Of a stretch of DNA of 64,000 bases, positions 8,397-17,507 are shown one piece after another; positions within the stretch are counted from its first letter, which is position 1, and each line of letters opens with the position of its first letter. The stretch covers positions 1 through 64,000 of the forward strand of contig NZ_CP142394.1 in assembly GCF_035930445.1 (NCBI RefSeq), read 5' to 3'. Below the pieces are notes generated by a model that saw only the letters and a program-made list of their open reading frames with translations, was not told where the DNA came from and searched no databases. This stretch comes from Sphingopyxis chilensis (GTDB lineage Bacteria; Pseudomonadota; Alphaproteobacteria; Sphingomonadales; Sphingomonadaceae). The position numbers were made by a program, and so were the translations under genes.

Positions 8397-9526
8397 AGGA
8401 AGGCGCGCATCAATATGCCGCGATAGATGGCGGTGAGCTTGTGCAGATCTTCGACCGCGACCGCCTCGTCGAGCTTGTGCATCGTCGCATTGGTCAGCCC
8501 GAATTCGACCACCGGGCACAGCGCATGGAGGAAGCGCGCATCCGATGTGCCGCCCGTCGTCGACATTTCGGGGCGCAAATCGGTCTCGGCATGGATGGCC
8601 TCGGCGACGAGTTCGGACAGCTCGCCCGGCGGGGTCAGAAAGGCTTCGCCCGAAATCTTGCCGAGCACCTTGGCCTCGGGTTCGACGTTGCGTGCGATCC
8701 GCTCGATCATCGCGACCAGGTCGGCGCCCTTGTGCCGGTCGTTGAAACGGATCGACAGCCGCGCGCGCGCCGAAGCGGGGATGACGTTGGTCGCGCCGTT
8801 GCCGACCTCGATGTCGGTGAATTCGATGTTCGACGGCTGGAACCAGTCGGTCCCCGCGTCGAGGCTCACCGAATCGATGTCCGACAATATCTTGACCAGC
8901 TTGGGGATCGGATTGTCGGCAAGGTGTGGATAGGCGACGTGCCCCTGCGTCCCCGGCACGTCGATCCAGATATTGACCGACCCGCGCCGCCCGATCTTCA
9001 CCATGTCGCCGAGCCGGTTTACCGAGGTCGGCTCGCCGACGACGATCATGTCGGGCTTCACCCCGCGACCCTCCATATGCTCCATCAGCGCGCGCGTGCC
9101 GAAGATTGCGGGGCCTTCCTCGTCGCCGGTGATGATCAGGCTGATCGTGCCCGCGTCGACCGGCGTCGCGGCCGCGGCCGCCACAAAGGCCGCGATCGAT
9201 CCCTTCATGTCGACCGCGCCGCGGCCATAGAGCAATTCGCCGCGGATCTCGGGCGCAAAGGCGTCGCCCGTCCAGCCGACGCCCGGCGGCACGACGTCGA
9301 GATGCCCGGCGAAACCGAAATGAACCGGCCCCTCGCCCGCGCGCACCGCGAGCAGATTTTCGACCGGCCCGTCTGGCTCGATGCCGTCGATGAACCGCTC
9401 GACCGTGAACCCCAGCGGGACCAGCGCCGCCTCCAGCGCGTCGAACACGGCGCCGGTGGCGGGGGTGACGCTCGGTGCGGCAATCAGCGCCTTGGCGAGT
9501 TCGACGGGATCGACATGATGGGTCAT
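8393..9526 (-). CDS. dapE: Succinyl-diaminopimelate desuccinylase
   Basis: Zn-dependent M20-family enzyme removing succinate from N-succinyl-LL-DAP in lysine and meso-DAP synthesis. The 377-aa protein shows the metal-ligand series GHLDVVPPG, DMKGS, GDEEGPA and the late NATMHKLDE histidine. The start at 9526 (MTHHVDPVELAKAL) follows a clear AAGGGGG site; the frame extends 27 codons further upstream without family similarity. It overlaps the Smr gene at the stop codons. The cell also carries dapB in this window. Confidence 0.95.
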   Translation of the reverse strand: MTHHVDPVELAKALIAAPSVTPATGAVFDALEAALVPLGFTVERFIDGIEPDGPVENLLAVRAGEGPVHFGFAGHLDVVPPGVGWTGDAFAPEIRGELLYGRGAVDMKGSIAAFVAAAAATPVDAGTISLIITGDEEGPAIFGTRALMEHMEGRGVKPDMIVVGEPTSVNRLGDMVKIGRRGSVNIWIDVPGTQGHVAYPHLADNPIPKLVKILSDIDSVSLDAGTDWFQPSNIEFTDIEVGNGATNVIPASARARLSIRFNDRHKGADLVAMIERIARNVEPEAKVLGKISGEAFLTPPGELSELVAEAIHAETDLRPEMSTTGGTSDARFLHALCPVVEFGLTNATMHKLDEAVAVEDLHKLTAIYRGILMRAFL

Positions 9527-9624
9527 GTCCGCCCCCTTACTCCTTCGTTCGCGTTCAAGTCGAGGCTTTGCATCGCGACCCCTTTGTGCGAAACAAAGAA
9601 GGAACAAAATACATGAGGACTGCC

Positions 9625-10092
9625 ATGCCCAAGCTCGATCTCGACAGCATCCCGCAATCCAACACGACCGGCTATCCGCCGCCCTACGACGAACCCGTGC
9701 AAGGCCGCTGGTACCGCCGCCTCGCGCCGCCGACCGGCCTCAGCGATTTCGCCGCCAGTCATGTCGTGCTGAAACCCGGCGCCTGGTCGTCGCAGCGCCA
9801 CTGGCACGACGGCGAGGACGAGATGCTCGTGATGATTTCGGGCGAGGCGGTGCTGGTCGAGGACGACGGCCGCTGGCCGATGCGCGCCGGCGATATCGCG
9901 GTCTGGCCCAAGGGCAGCACCAACGGCCATCATCTGATCAATGAATCGGACGCCGACTGCGTCTTCGTCGCGCTTGGCGGGGGCAAGGCGCACGACACCG
10001 GCGGCGGCTATTCGGACATCGACATGCTCTTCACGCCCGACGGTTATTTCCACAAGGACGGCACGCCCTATCCGACGTCGCGAATAGCTTGA
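9625..10092 (+). CDS. Cupin-domain protein
   Basis: A 155-aa single-domain cupin. The ATG at 9625 follows GAGGAC by six bases; an in-frame ATG at 9613 has no site of its own. Cupin motif 1 is visible as WSSQRHWHDGEDEMLVMISGE, with two His and a Glu able to bind metal, and motif 2 as PKGSTNGHHLINES. The substrate cannot be read from sequence; relatives are often annotated as mannose-6-phosphate isomerase-like or transcriptional-regulator cupins. It diverges from dapE across about 100 bases. Confidence 0.8.
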   Translation: MPKLDLDSIPQSNTTGYPPPYDEPVQGRWYRRLAPPTGLSDFAASHVVLKPGAWSSQRHWHDGEDEMLVMISGEAVLVEDDGRWPMRAGDIAVWPKGSTNGHHLINESDADCVFVALGGGKAHDTGGGYSDIDMLFTPDGYFHKDGTPYPTSRIA

Positions 10093-10150
10093 TCGGCGGA
10101 ACTGCGGTGGCGGTTTCGGGGTGGAAGACGGCCGATCGCCTATCCCAGCT

Positions 10151-10225
10151 TCGTCATCCCGGACTTGATCCGGGTTCCATAGCCGCGCCGTCGTAGTGGA
10201 TCCCGGATCAAGTCCGGGATGACGA
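10151..10225. repeat. Dispersed palindrome, family A copy 1
   Basis: Two 29-base arms (10151-10179 and 10197-10225) match as inverted copies at 28 of 29 positions around a 17-base loop. The core is CCCGGACTTGATCCGGG. A second copy of the family lies at 42264-42335. It occupies the 273-base gap before sdhC. Confidence 0.9.
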
Positions 10226-10365
10226 TGAAAGCAAGGGCAACCCATGGTCGCACCACACCCCCGGGCCCAAGCTTTTATTCCCCTATGCTCCTAAGCAATT
10301 GCATATCGCGGCGGGAAGGCTTAACCGGCGGCGCATCGACCGTTTAGAGTCAAGACAGGGCTGAT

Positions 10366-10815
10366 ATGGCTGGCAACGAACCAAGCGCGCGTCCGCGCTC
10401 CCCGCATTTACAGGTGTATAAATGGACCCCCGCGATGGCGGTTTCCATCTTCCACCGCGTCAGTGGCGACGGTCTCGCGATCGTCGGCGGGCTGATGTTC
10501 CTCTGGTGGCTTGGCGCGCTCGCCGCCGGTCCCGACGCCTATGCGGCCTTTATCGCCTGCGTGTGGCACGACCCCAGCCCGGAGGTCGGGGCCTTCCACC
10601 AGGTCACCAATATTCTCGGCAAGGTCGTGCTCGTCGGCCTGACCTGGGCCTTTTTCCAGCATCTCTTCTCGGGGCTGCGCCATTTCGTGCTCGACACCGG
10701 CGCGGGCTATGAGCTCAAGACCAACAAGCTCTGGTCGATCCTTGTTTTCGTCGGGTCGATAACGGCGACCGCCGCCGTCTGGCTCGCTGTCTTTGCGGAG
10801 GCGCTCAATGGGTAA
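10366..10815 (+). CDS. sdhC: Succinate dehydrogenase cytochrome b556 subunit
   Basis: Membrane anchor of complex II, helping bind heme b and ubiquinone. The 149-aa protein has the family N-terminus RPRSPHLQVYKW, a Ser-Ile-Phe-His-Arg motif (SIFHRVSG) for quinone, three membrane helices and the heme-ligand region HLFSGLRHFVLDTG. It opens the sdhCDA operon; sdhD overlaps its last 8 bases. Confidence 0.95.
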   Translation: MAGNEPSARPRSPHLQVYKWTPAMAVSIFHRVSGDGLAIVGGLMFLWWLGALAAGPDAYAAFIACVWHDPSPEVGAFHQVTNILGKVVLVGLTWAFFQHLFSGLRHFVLDTGAGYELKTNKLWSILVFVGSITATAAVWLAVFAEALNG

Positions 10816-11215
10816 CGGAACGCGTCTCGGCCGCGTGCGCGGGCTCGGCTCGTCGCACCATGGCTCGCATCACTGGATCCAGCAGCGCCTGACCGCGCTT
10901 GGCAACGTCCTGCTCGTCACCTGGTTCGTCGTCTCGATGTTCCGCCTGCCGCTTGGCGATCATGGCGCCGTGCTGCGCTGGGCCTCCGACCCGACGGTCG
11001 CGCTCGCGCTGATCCTGATGGTCGTCAGCGTCTTCTGGCACCTGCGGCTCGGCTTGCAGGTGATGATCGAGGACTATGTCCACGGCGAGGCGACGCGGAT
11101 CCTGTCGCTCGTCCTGTTGAACTTCTACGCGATCGGCGGCGCCGCCTACGGCATCTTCGTCATTGTCCGTATCGCGCTTGCGCCCGCCGCCGGGCTCGCT
11201 CCTGGGGGCATGTAA
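10808..11215 (+). CDS. sdhD: Succinate dehydrogenase membrane anchor subunit
   Basis: Second membrane subunit of complex II, 135 aa with three membrane helices. The ATG at 10808 follows GGAGG by six bases and overlaps sdhC by 8 bases, supporting translational coupling. Family features are the basic start [18 protein letters not shown] and the helix-2 segment [18 protein letters not shown], whose His is the probable heme ligand and whose Asp-Tyr lies near the quinone site. Confidence 0.93.
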   Translation: MGNGTRLGRVRGLGSSHHGSHHWIQQRLTALGNVLLVTWFVVSMFRLPLGDHGAVLRWASDPTVALALILMVVSVFWHLRLGLQVMIEDYVHGEATRILSLVLLNFYAIGGAAYGIFVIVRIALAPAAGLAPGGM

Positions 11216-11216
11216 G

Positions 11217-13031
11217 ATGACCGAAGCCTACAAGATCATCGACCATATCTATGACACCGTCGTCGTCGGCGCCGGCGGCTCGGGCCTCCGCGCGACGATG
11301 GGCAGCGCCGAAGCGGGCCTCAAGACCGCCTGCATCACCAAGGTGTTCCCGACGCGCAGCCACACCGTCGCGGCGCAGGGCGGCATCGCCGCCAGCCTTG
11401 GCAACAATTCGCCCGACCATTGGCAATGGCATATGTACGACACCGTCAAGGGCTCCGACTGGCTCGGCGACCAGGACGCGATCGAATATATGGTGCGCGA
11501 GGCGCCGAACGCGGTCTACGAACTCGAACATGCGGGCGTGCCGTTCAGCCGCAACGCCGACGGCACCATCTACCAGCGCCCGTTCGGCGGCCATATGCAG
11601 AATATGGGCGAAGGCCCGCCGGTGCAGCGCACCTGCGCCGCCGCCGACCGCACCGGCCACGCGATGCTCCACGCGCTCTATCAGCAGTCGCTGAAATATG
11701 ACGCGGACTTCTTCATCGAATATTTCGCGCTCGACCTGATCATGGAAGACGGCCCCGACGGCAAGGTCTGCCGCGGCGTCATCGCGCTGTGCATGGAAGA
11801 TGGCAGCATCCACCGCTTCCGCAGCCAGGCGGTGGTGCTCGCGACGGGCGGTTATGGCCGCTGCTATTTCACCGCGACGTCGGCGCATACCTGCACCGGC
11901 GACGGCGGCGGCATGGTGCTGCGCGCCGGCCTGCCCTTGCAGGACATGGAATTCGTCCAGTTTCACCCGACCGGCATCTATGGCGCAGGCGTGCTGATCA
12001 CCGAAGGCGCGCGCGGCGAGGGCGGTTACCTCACCAACAGCGAAGGCGAGCGCTTCATGGAGCGTTACGCCCCGTCGGCGAAGGATCTGGCGTCGCGCGA
12101 CGTCGTCTCGCGCTCGATGGCGCTCGAAATCCGCGAGGGCCGCGGCGTCGGGCCGCACAACGACCATATCTACCTGCACCTCGATCATATCGATCCCGCG
12201 GTGCTCGCCGAGCGCCTGCCCGGAATCACCGAGAGCGGCAAGATTTTCGCCGGCGTCGATCTGACGCGTCAGCCGCTGCCCGTCGTGCCGACGGTTCATT
12301 ACAATATGGGCGGCATCCCCTGTAACTATCATGGCGAAGTCGTCACGCTCGGCAAGGATGGGCCCGACACCGTCGTCCCCGGCCTGTTCGCGGTCGGCGA
12401 AGCCGCGTGCGTTTCGGTGCATGGCGCGAACCGTTTGGGCTCGAACAGCCTGATCGACCTCGTTGTCTTTGGCCGCGCGACGGGCCATCGCCTGAAGGAA
12501 ATCCTGACCCCCGGCGCGGCGCAGCAGCCGCTGCCCAAGGACAGCGCCGACCTCGCGCTCGCGCGTCTCGACCATTTCCGCAACGCCAATGGCGGATCGC
12601 CGACCGCGGAAATACGCACCGAGATGCAGCGCGCGATGTCCGCCCACGCCGCGGTGTTCCGCACCGAGGAACTGATGGCCGAGGGCAAGGAAAAGCTCAC
12701 CAAGACCTATCAACGCATGAATGACGTCCATGTCACCGACCGCAGCCTGATCTGGAACACCGACCTCATCGAAACGCTCGAGCTCGACAATCTGATCGGC
12801 CAGGCGACGGTGACGATGCATTCGGCCTTCAACCGCAAGGAAAGCCGCGGCGCCCACGCGCACGAGGATTTCCCGAACCGCGACGACGCGACGTGGATGA
12901 AGCACACGATCGGCTGGTTCGACGGCTGGGGTGGCAAGGGCGGCGGCGTCCGCCTCGATTATCGCCCGGTCCACGAATATACGCTGTCGGACGACGTCGA
13001 ATATATCAAGCCGAAGGCGCGGGTCTATTGA
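11217..13031 (+). CDS. sdhA: Succinate dehydrogenase flavoprotein subunit
   Basis: Oxidises succinate to fumarate, passing electrons from covalent FAD to the iron-sulfur subunit. The 604-aa protein has the dinucleotide motif GAGGSG (18-23), the FAD-linking His49 in RSHT, the HPTG motif and the active-site [15 protein letters not shown] block. The ATG at 11217 lies one base after the sdhD stop; a longer frame upstream is inside sdhD. Normally sdhB follows; here the next gene is convergent and unrelated. Confidence 0.97.
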   Translation: MTEAYKIIDHIYDTVVVGAGGSGLRATMGSAEAGLKTACITKVFPTRSHTVAAQGGIAASLGNNSPDHWQWHMYDTVKGSDWLGDQDAIEYMVREAPNAVYELEHAGVPFSRNADGTIYQRPFGGHMQNMGEGPPVQRTCAAADRTGHAMLHALYQQSLKYDADFFIEYFALDLIMEDGPDGKVCRGVIALCMEDGSIHRFRSQAVVLATGGYGRCYFTATSAHTCTGDGGGMVLRAGLPLQDMEFVQFHPTGIYGAGVLITEGARGEGGYLTNSEGERFMERYAPSAKDLASRDVVSRSMALEIREGRGVGPHNDHIYLHLDHIDPAVLAERLPGITESGKIFAGVDLTRQPLPVVPTVHYNMGGIPCNYHGEVVTLGKDGPDTVVPGLFAVGEAACVSVHGANRLGSNSLIDLVVFGRATGHRLKEILTPGAAQQPLPKDSADLALARLDHFRNANGGSPTAEIRTEMQRAMSAHAAVFRTEELMAEGKEKLTKTYQRMNDVHVTDRSLIWNTDLIETLELDNLIGQATVTMHSAFNRKESRGAHAHEDFPNRDDATWMKHTIGWFDGWGGKGGGVRLDYRPVHEYTLSDDVEYIKPKARVY

Positions 13032-13055
13032 TCCGCGCCGGCGCGTCGGCCGGCA

Positions 13056-13349
13056 TCAATCGCCGAACAGGCTGCGCACCGGGTTGATGTCGGAAAAGGG
13101 CACGTCGACGTCCTTGCCCATCAGCCACAATTTCTGGCACGCGATGGCGAAGAACATCAACGCTATGGTCCAGACGATGAACGTCTTGCGCGCGATCCAG
13201 CGGCGCTCGGCCTCTTCGGCCGCGGCGCGCGCCTTGTAGTCGACACCCAGCTCGCCCTCGAATTCGGCGACAAGCTGCGCGCGGCGGGTACGCGAAATAT
13301 TCGCGATACTCGCGTCCCCTTCTTCGCGTTTTGATCCGCGTTTCGCCAT
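13056..13349 (-). CDS. Small single-helix membrane protein, hypothetical
   Basis: A 97-aa protein I do not recognise. The start at 13349 follows AAGGTGGAG. It has a charged, partly helical N-terminal half (about 1-53, rich in Arg, Lys, Glu and Ala) followed by one membrane helix (about 56-75) and a short C-terminal tail. It converges on sdhA, 25 bases away, at the place where sdhB would be expected, so a link to complex II is possible but unproven. Confidence 0.65.
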   Translation of the reverse strand: MAKRGSKREEGDASIANISRTRRAQLVAEFEGELGVDYKARAAAEEAERRWIARKTFIVWTIALMFFAIACQKLWLMGKDVDVPFSDINPVRSLFGD

Positions 13350-13422
13350 TGCTCCACCTTGGCCCCAGCTAGTCCTGCCTCCGTCCATAGCGCCTTGCCC
13401 CTGCCAATTGGTTAATCCGCCG

Positions 13423-13704
13423 CTATCGGCTCATCGCAATTCCGATCAGCTTGATGCGTGCCGTCGCGCCGCGAAGCAGCGTCAAATCGCGCGGGGGCCG
13501 GCCGAGCGCGGCAGCGAGCAGGCGCAGCACCGCCTCGTTCGCGGCGCCGTCAGCCGGCGGTGATGTGACGCGGACTTGCACGCTTTCGCCCTCGATGCGG
13601 ATCTCGTCGCGGTTCGCACCGGGCGTGACGCGCACCTCGATCCGCCCCGATGCGGCGCGCGCGCGAAGCGCATCGGCCAGCGCGGGGTCGGGGCGATATT
13701 TCAG
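13423..13704 (-). CDS. DUF167 (YggU family) protein with probable CTG start
   Basis: A 93-aa protein ending with a typical DUF167 domain: RIEVRVTPGANRDEI, VRVTSPPADGAANEAVLRLLA and DLTLLRGATARIKLI. The family is small and its function unknown. No in-frame ATG, GTG or TTG lies at a sensible place: the only GTG is inside the first strand of the domain. A CTG at 13704-13702 overlaps the stop of the preceding oxidoreductase gene as CTGA, the same geometry as an ATGA overlap, and gives the normal family length. The start is therefore an inference. Confidence 0.75.
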   Translation of the reverse strand: MKYRPDPALADALRARAASGRIEVRVTPGANRDEIRIEGESVQVRVTSPPADGAANEAVLRLLAAALGRPPRDLTLLRGATARIKLIGIAMSR

Positions 13705-14696
13705 ACGGTGACGACCAGCTTGCCGACCGCGGTCCGGTCGCCGAGCTTGGCGATCGCCTTGCCACCGTCTTCGAGCGCATAGGTGCCGGTAACGCGCGGC
13801 TTGATCTTGCCCTGTTCCCACAGCTGGAACAGCCGCGCGATATTGGCACGATTGCGCACCGGTTCGCGCGCGACGAAGGCGCCCCAGAACACGCCTGCGA
13901 CGTCGCAGCTCTTGAGCAGGGTCAGGTTCAGCGGCAGGCGCGGGATGCCGGCGGGGAAGCCGACGACGAGATAGCGTCCCTCCCACGCGATCGAGCGCAG
14001 CGCGGGCTCGGCATAATCGCCGCCGACCGCGTCATAGACCAGGTTGGCGCCATTCGGGCCGACGGCTTCCTTGAACTTGTTCGCGAGTTCCTTCGACTGG
14101 TCCTTGTCGAACGGCTGGCGCCCATAGACGACGACCTCGTCGGCACCGGCCTGGCGCGCGATCTCGCCCTTTTCTTCGCTCGACACGCCCGCGACGACGC
14201 GCGCACCGAACGCCTTGCCCAGCTCAACCGCGGCAATGCCGACCCCGCCCGATGCGCCGAGGACCAGCAAGGTATCGCCTTCCTTGATATGGCCGCGATC
14301 GACGAGCGCGTGAATGCTGGTGCCATAGGTCATGAGCAGCGATGCGCCCTCGGCGAAATCATGGCCCTCGGGCAAATGATAGACATTGTGGACGCCGACC
14401 GCGACGGCTTCGGACATGCCGCCGTTGCCGCAACCCGCGATCACCCGGTCGCCGACCTTGAACTCGGTCACGCCTTCGCCGATCTCCGCGACCAGCCCCG
14501 CGACTTCGCCGCCGGGGGCAAAGGGGCGTTCGGGTTTGAACTGATATTTATCCTCGATGATCAGCACGTCGGGAAAGTTGACCGCACAGGCCTTCACATC
14601 GATCACGATCTGGCCCTTGCCCGCCGTCGGGCGCGGCAGTTCGCCGAGCGTCAGCGTTTCGGGGCCGCCGGTTGCGGTCGACAAGAGAGCCTTCAT
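13701..14696 (-). CDS. NADPH:quinone oxidoreductase-like MDR protein
   Basis: Zinc-free medium-chain dehydrogenase/reductase of the quinone-reductase group, 331 aa. It has the GroES-like N-terminal half (VNFPDVLIIEDKYQFKP, then PGGEVAGLV) and the nucleotide-binding half with GASGGVGIAAVELGKAFGA. Structural-zinc cysteines are absent, as expected. Two adjacent ATGs are possible; 14696 has the better spacing (about 6 bases) from AGGAG. It lies 32 bases after leuD and overlaps the DUF167 gene. The physiological substrate is unknown. Confidence 0.85.
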   Translation of the reverse strand: MKALLSTATGGPETLTLGELPRPTAGKGQIVIDVKACAVNFPDVLIIEDKYQFKPERPFAPGGEVAGLVAEIGEGVTEFKVGDRVIAGCGNGGMSEAVAVGVHNVYHLPEGHDFAEGASLLMTYGTSIHALVDRGHIKEGDTLLVLGASGGVGIAAVELGKAFGARVVAGVSSEEKGEIARQAGADEVVVYGRQPFDKDQSKELANKFKEAVGPNGANLVYDAVGGDYAEPALRSIAWEGRYLVVGFPAGIPRLPLNLTLLKSCDVAGVFWGAFVAREPVRNRANIARLFQLWEQGKIKPRVTGTYALEDGGKAIAKLGDRTAVGKLVVTV

Positions 14697-14728
14697 CATC
14701 TTCTCCTCTTTATGATATTTTTTCGGTC

Positions 14729-15319
14729 TTACGCGGCGGGCCGCATCCATGGACGATCCGCATCGAGCTGTCGTTCATAGGCGCCGATCGCGGCATCGCT
14801 CTTTTCGGTCAGCGAAATCTCGTCGAGCCCTTCGAGCAGGCACATCTTGCGGAACGGGTCGATGTCGAAGCTGAAACGATCCTGAAACTGCGTCGTTACC
14901 GTCTGATGCTCAAGGTCGACGAAGACCGGATCGGTGGCCGCGACTTCCATCAATCGATCTATCGCCGCCTGCGGCAATACAACGGGCAGGATGCCGTTCT
15001 TCACCGCATTGCCCGAGAAAATGTCCGAATAGCTGGGCGCGATCACAACGCGGATGCCAAGATCGCCGAGCGCCCAAGCGGCATGCTCGCGGCTCGACCC
15101 GCACCCGAAATTGTCGCCCGCGATCAGGATCGGCGCGCCCTTGAAATCGGCGCTGTCGAACAGATTATCGGGATCGGCGCGCAGCGATTCGAACGCCCCG
15201 CGTCCCATGCCCTCGCGCGTCGTCGTCTTCAGCCAATGCGCGGGGATGATCACGTCGGTATCGACATTCTTGAGCCCGAACGGAATCGCGCGGCCTTCGA
15301 CCTTGTCGAGCGGGGTCAT
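14729..15319 (-). CDS. leuD: 3-Isopropylmalate dehydratase small subunit
   Basis: Small swivelling subunit of isopropylmalate isomerase in leucine synthesis. The 196-aa protein has [14 protein letters not shown], the loop [13 protein letters not shown] and the [21 protein letters not shown] block. The ATG overlaps the leuC stop as ATGA, so translation of the pair is coupled. Order on this strand is leuC-leuD-oxidoreductase-DUF167. Confidence 0.96.
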   Translation of the reverse strand: MTPLDKVEGRAIPFGLKNVDTDVIIPAHWLKTTTREGMGRGAFESLRADPDNLFDSADFKGAPILIAGDNFGCGSSREHAAWALGDLGIRVVIAPSYSDIFSGNAVKNGILPVVLPQAAIDRLMEVAATDPVFVDLEHQTVTTQFQDRFSFDIDPFRKMCLLEGLDEISLTEKSDAAIGAYERQLDADRPWMRPAA

Positions 15320-16746
15320 GCCATGAGCTCCCGCACGTCGGTGAGCTTGCCCGTCACCGCCGCCGCCGCCGCCATCGCCGGACTGACGAGGTGCGTGCGC
15401 GCGCCAGGGCCCTGGCGACCGACGAAATTTCGGTTGCTGGTCGAGGCGCAGCGTTCGCCGGCGGGGACCTTGTCGGGGTTCATCGCAAGGCACGCCGAAC
15501 AGCCGGGTTCGCGCCATTCGAGCCCCGCGTCGATGAAGATGCGATCGAGCCCCTCGGCCTCGGCCTGCGCCTTTACCAACCCGCTGCCGGGCACGACGAT
15601 TGCCCATCTGACATTGTCGGCCTTGTGGCGACCCTTGATCACCGCGGCGGCGGCGCGCATGTCCTCGATGCGGCTGTTGGTGCAGCTGCCGATGAAGATA
15701 TTTTCGACCGCGACATCCTGCATCCGTGTGCCGGGGGTGAGGCCCATATATGCGAGCGATTTCGCGGCGGCGGCCTGTTTCGACGGATCGGCAAAGCTCG
15801 CGGGGTCGGGGACGATGCCGGTGATCGGCACGACGTCCTCGGGGCTCGTGCCCCAGGTCACGCTCGGCGCGATATCGGCGGCGTCGATCACCACCACTTT
15901 GTCATAGGTCGCGCCCGGATCGGTCGCGAGGCTTTTCCAGTACGCGACCGCATCGTCCCAGTCGGCGCCCTTCGGCGCATAGGGCCGGCCCTTCAGGTAA
16001 GCGAAGGTCGTCTCGTCGGGCGCGATCAGTCCGGCGCGCGCGCCGCCCTCGATCGCCATGTTGCTGACGGTCAAACGGCCCTCGACCGACAGCGCGCGGA
16101 TCGCGCTGCCGGTATATTCGATGACATGGCCGGTACCGCCCGCGGCGCCGATCACGCCGGTGATGTGGAGGATGATGTCCTTCGCGCTGACACCGGGGCC
16201 GACGTCGCCCTCGACGCGCACTTCCATCGTCTTCGCGGGTTGGAGCAGCAGGGTCTGCGTCGCGAGCACATGCTCGACTTCGCTCGTCCCGATACCGAAG
16301 GCGAGCGCGCCGATGCCGCCGTGGCACGCGGTGTGGCTGTCGCCGCAGACGATCGTCGTGCCGGGCAGCGAAAAGCCCTGCTCGGGCCCGACGACATGGA
16401 CGATGCCCTGCTCGGGCGCGACCGCGTCGATGTAGCGGATGCCATATTCGGGCGCGTTCTTTTCGAGCGCCGCCAATTGCGCGGCGCTTTCGGGGTCGGC
16501 GATCGGCAGCTTGTTGCCCGCCGCGTCGAGCCGCGCGGTCGTCGGCACATTATGGTCGGGCACCGCGAGCGTCAGGTCGGGGCGGCGCACCGTGCGCCCG
16601 CTTGCGCGAAGCCCCGCAAACGCCTGCGGGCTGGTGACTTCATGGACGAGGTGGCGGTCGATGAAGATCAGAGCGGTGCCATCGGGGCGCTGTTCGACGA
16701 CATGCGCGTCCCAGATTTTCTCATAAAGCGTGCGGGGCCGAGTCAT
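15316..16746 (-). CDS. leuC: 3-Isopropylmalate dehydratase large subunit
   Basis: Catalytic [4Fe-4S] subunit converting 2- to 3-isopropylmalate. The 476-aa protein starts [16 protein letters not shown], carries [31 protein letters not shown], and shows the three cluster cysteines: one in FIGSCTNSR and the pair in [13 protein letters not shown] 16746 is preferred; an in-frame GTG at 16755 would add three residues. There is no sign of a leucine attenuator in the upstream gap with crtZ. Confidence 0.96.
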   Translation of the reverse strand: MTRPRTLYEKIWDAHVVEQRPDGTALIFIDRHLVHEVTSPQAFAGLRASGRTVRRPDLTLAVPDHNVPTTARLDAAGNKLPIADPESAAQLAALEKNAPEYGIRYIDAVAPEQGIVHVVGPEQGFSLPGTTIVCGDSHTACHGGIGALAFGIGTSEVEHVLATQTLLLQPAKTMEVRVEGDVGPGVSAKDIILHITGVIGAAGGTGHVIEYTGSAIRALSVEGRLTVSNMAIEGGARAGLIAPDETTFAYLKGRPYAPKGADWDDAVAYWKSLATDPGATYDKVVVIDAADIAPSVTWGTSPEDVVPITGIVPDPASFADPSKQAAAAKSLAYMGLTPGTRMQDVAVENIFIGSCTNSRIEDMRAAAAVIKGRHKADNVRWAIVVPGSGLVKAQAEAEGLDRIFIDAGLEWREPGCSACLAMNPDKVPAGERCASTSNRNFVGRQGPGARTHLVSPAMAAAAAVTGKLTDVRELMA

Positions 16747-16872
16747 GCGGCTCACTTACGCCTGCGGCATAACTTTGCAAGCCGGTGGCGATCAAAAACG
16801 CAATTTTCGGTCGCAATGGTGGTCGACGAGCGGAGTGTGGCCTCACGCATGCAACGCGCCTATAATCGCCCC

Positions 16873-17391
16873 ATGTCGATGCTCGCCATCATTGCCCTCA
16901 TCCTCGCCACCGTCGTGGCGATGGAATTTGTCGCCTGGGCGAGCCACAAATATATCATGCACGGTTTCGGCTGGGCCTGGCACCGCGACCATCACGAGCC
17001 GCATGATAAACTGCTGGAAAAGAACGACCTGTTCGCGATCTTCGGCGCCGCGCTCAGCATCTCGATGTTCGCGCTCGGCAGTCCGATGATCCTCGGCGCG
17101 GCGGCGTGGGAGCCGGGGACGTGGATCGGGCTCGGCATCCTTTTTTACGGCATCATCTATACGCTGGTTCACGACGGCCTCGTCCACCAGCGCTATTTCA
17201 AATGGGTTCCGCGGCGCGGCTATGCCAAGCGGCTGGTGCAGGCGCACAAGCTCCACCATGCGACGATCGGCAAGGAAGGCGGGGTGAGCTTCGGCTTCGT
17301 GTTCGCGCGCGACCCGGCGAAGCTGAAGGCCGAACTGAAGGCGCAGCGCGAGGCAGGCGTGGCGGTGGTGCGGGAGGCTATCGCCGACTGA
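16873..17391 (+). CDS. crtZ: Beta-carotene hydroxylase CrtZ
   Basis: Membrane di-iron hydroxylase placing 3-OH groups on the rings of beta-carotene. The 172-aa protein has four membrane helices and the full histidine set of the fatty-acid-hydroxylase family: HKYIMH, HRDHHEPHD, HDGLVHQRYF and HKLHH. It diverges from leuC and no other carotenoid gene lies nearby. ATG 16873 gives the usual length; in-frame ATGs at 16849 and 16879 cannot be excluded. Confidence 0.93.
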   Translation: MSMLAIIALILATVVAMEFVAWASHKYIMHGFGWAWHRDHHEPHDKLLEKNDLFAIFGAALSISMFALGSPMILGAAAWEPGTWIGLGILFYGIIYTLVHDGLVHQRYFKWVPRRGYAKRLVQAHKLHHATIGKEGGVSFGFVFARDPAKLKAELKAQREAGVAVVREAIAD

Positions 17392-17396
17392 CACTT

Positions 17397-17493
17397 GTCA
17401 TTGCGTGGAGCCGAAGGCGACGCGGCAATCTCCCGGCTTTCCTTCTTGCGCGCGGCCCCTGGCTGGAGATTGCTTCGCTTCGCACGCAATGAC
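17397..17493. repeat. Dispersed inverted repeat, family B
   Basis: The left arm (17397-17433) and right arm (17465-17493) share GTCATTGCGTG at the outer ends and CAATCTCC at the inner ends in inverted orientation; the left arm carries about 8 extra bases. It lies between crtZ and the glutathione transferase gene, which converge. Confidence 0.75.
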
Positions 17494-17507
17494 GGAGTCT
17501 GGACTAT

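Noticed and set aside
11160..12974. 604-codon open frame opposite sdhA
   Set aside because: It mirrors sdhA, has no recognisable domain and an Arg/Ala-rich composition.
16861..16866. TATAAT upstream of crtZ as a promoter
   Set aside because: The hexamer is perfect, but only 7 bases separate it from the ATG and there is no -35 at the right distance.
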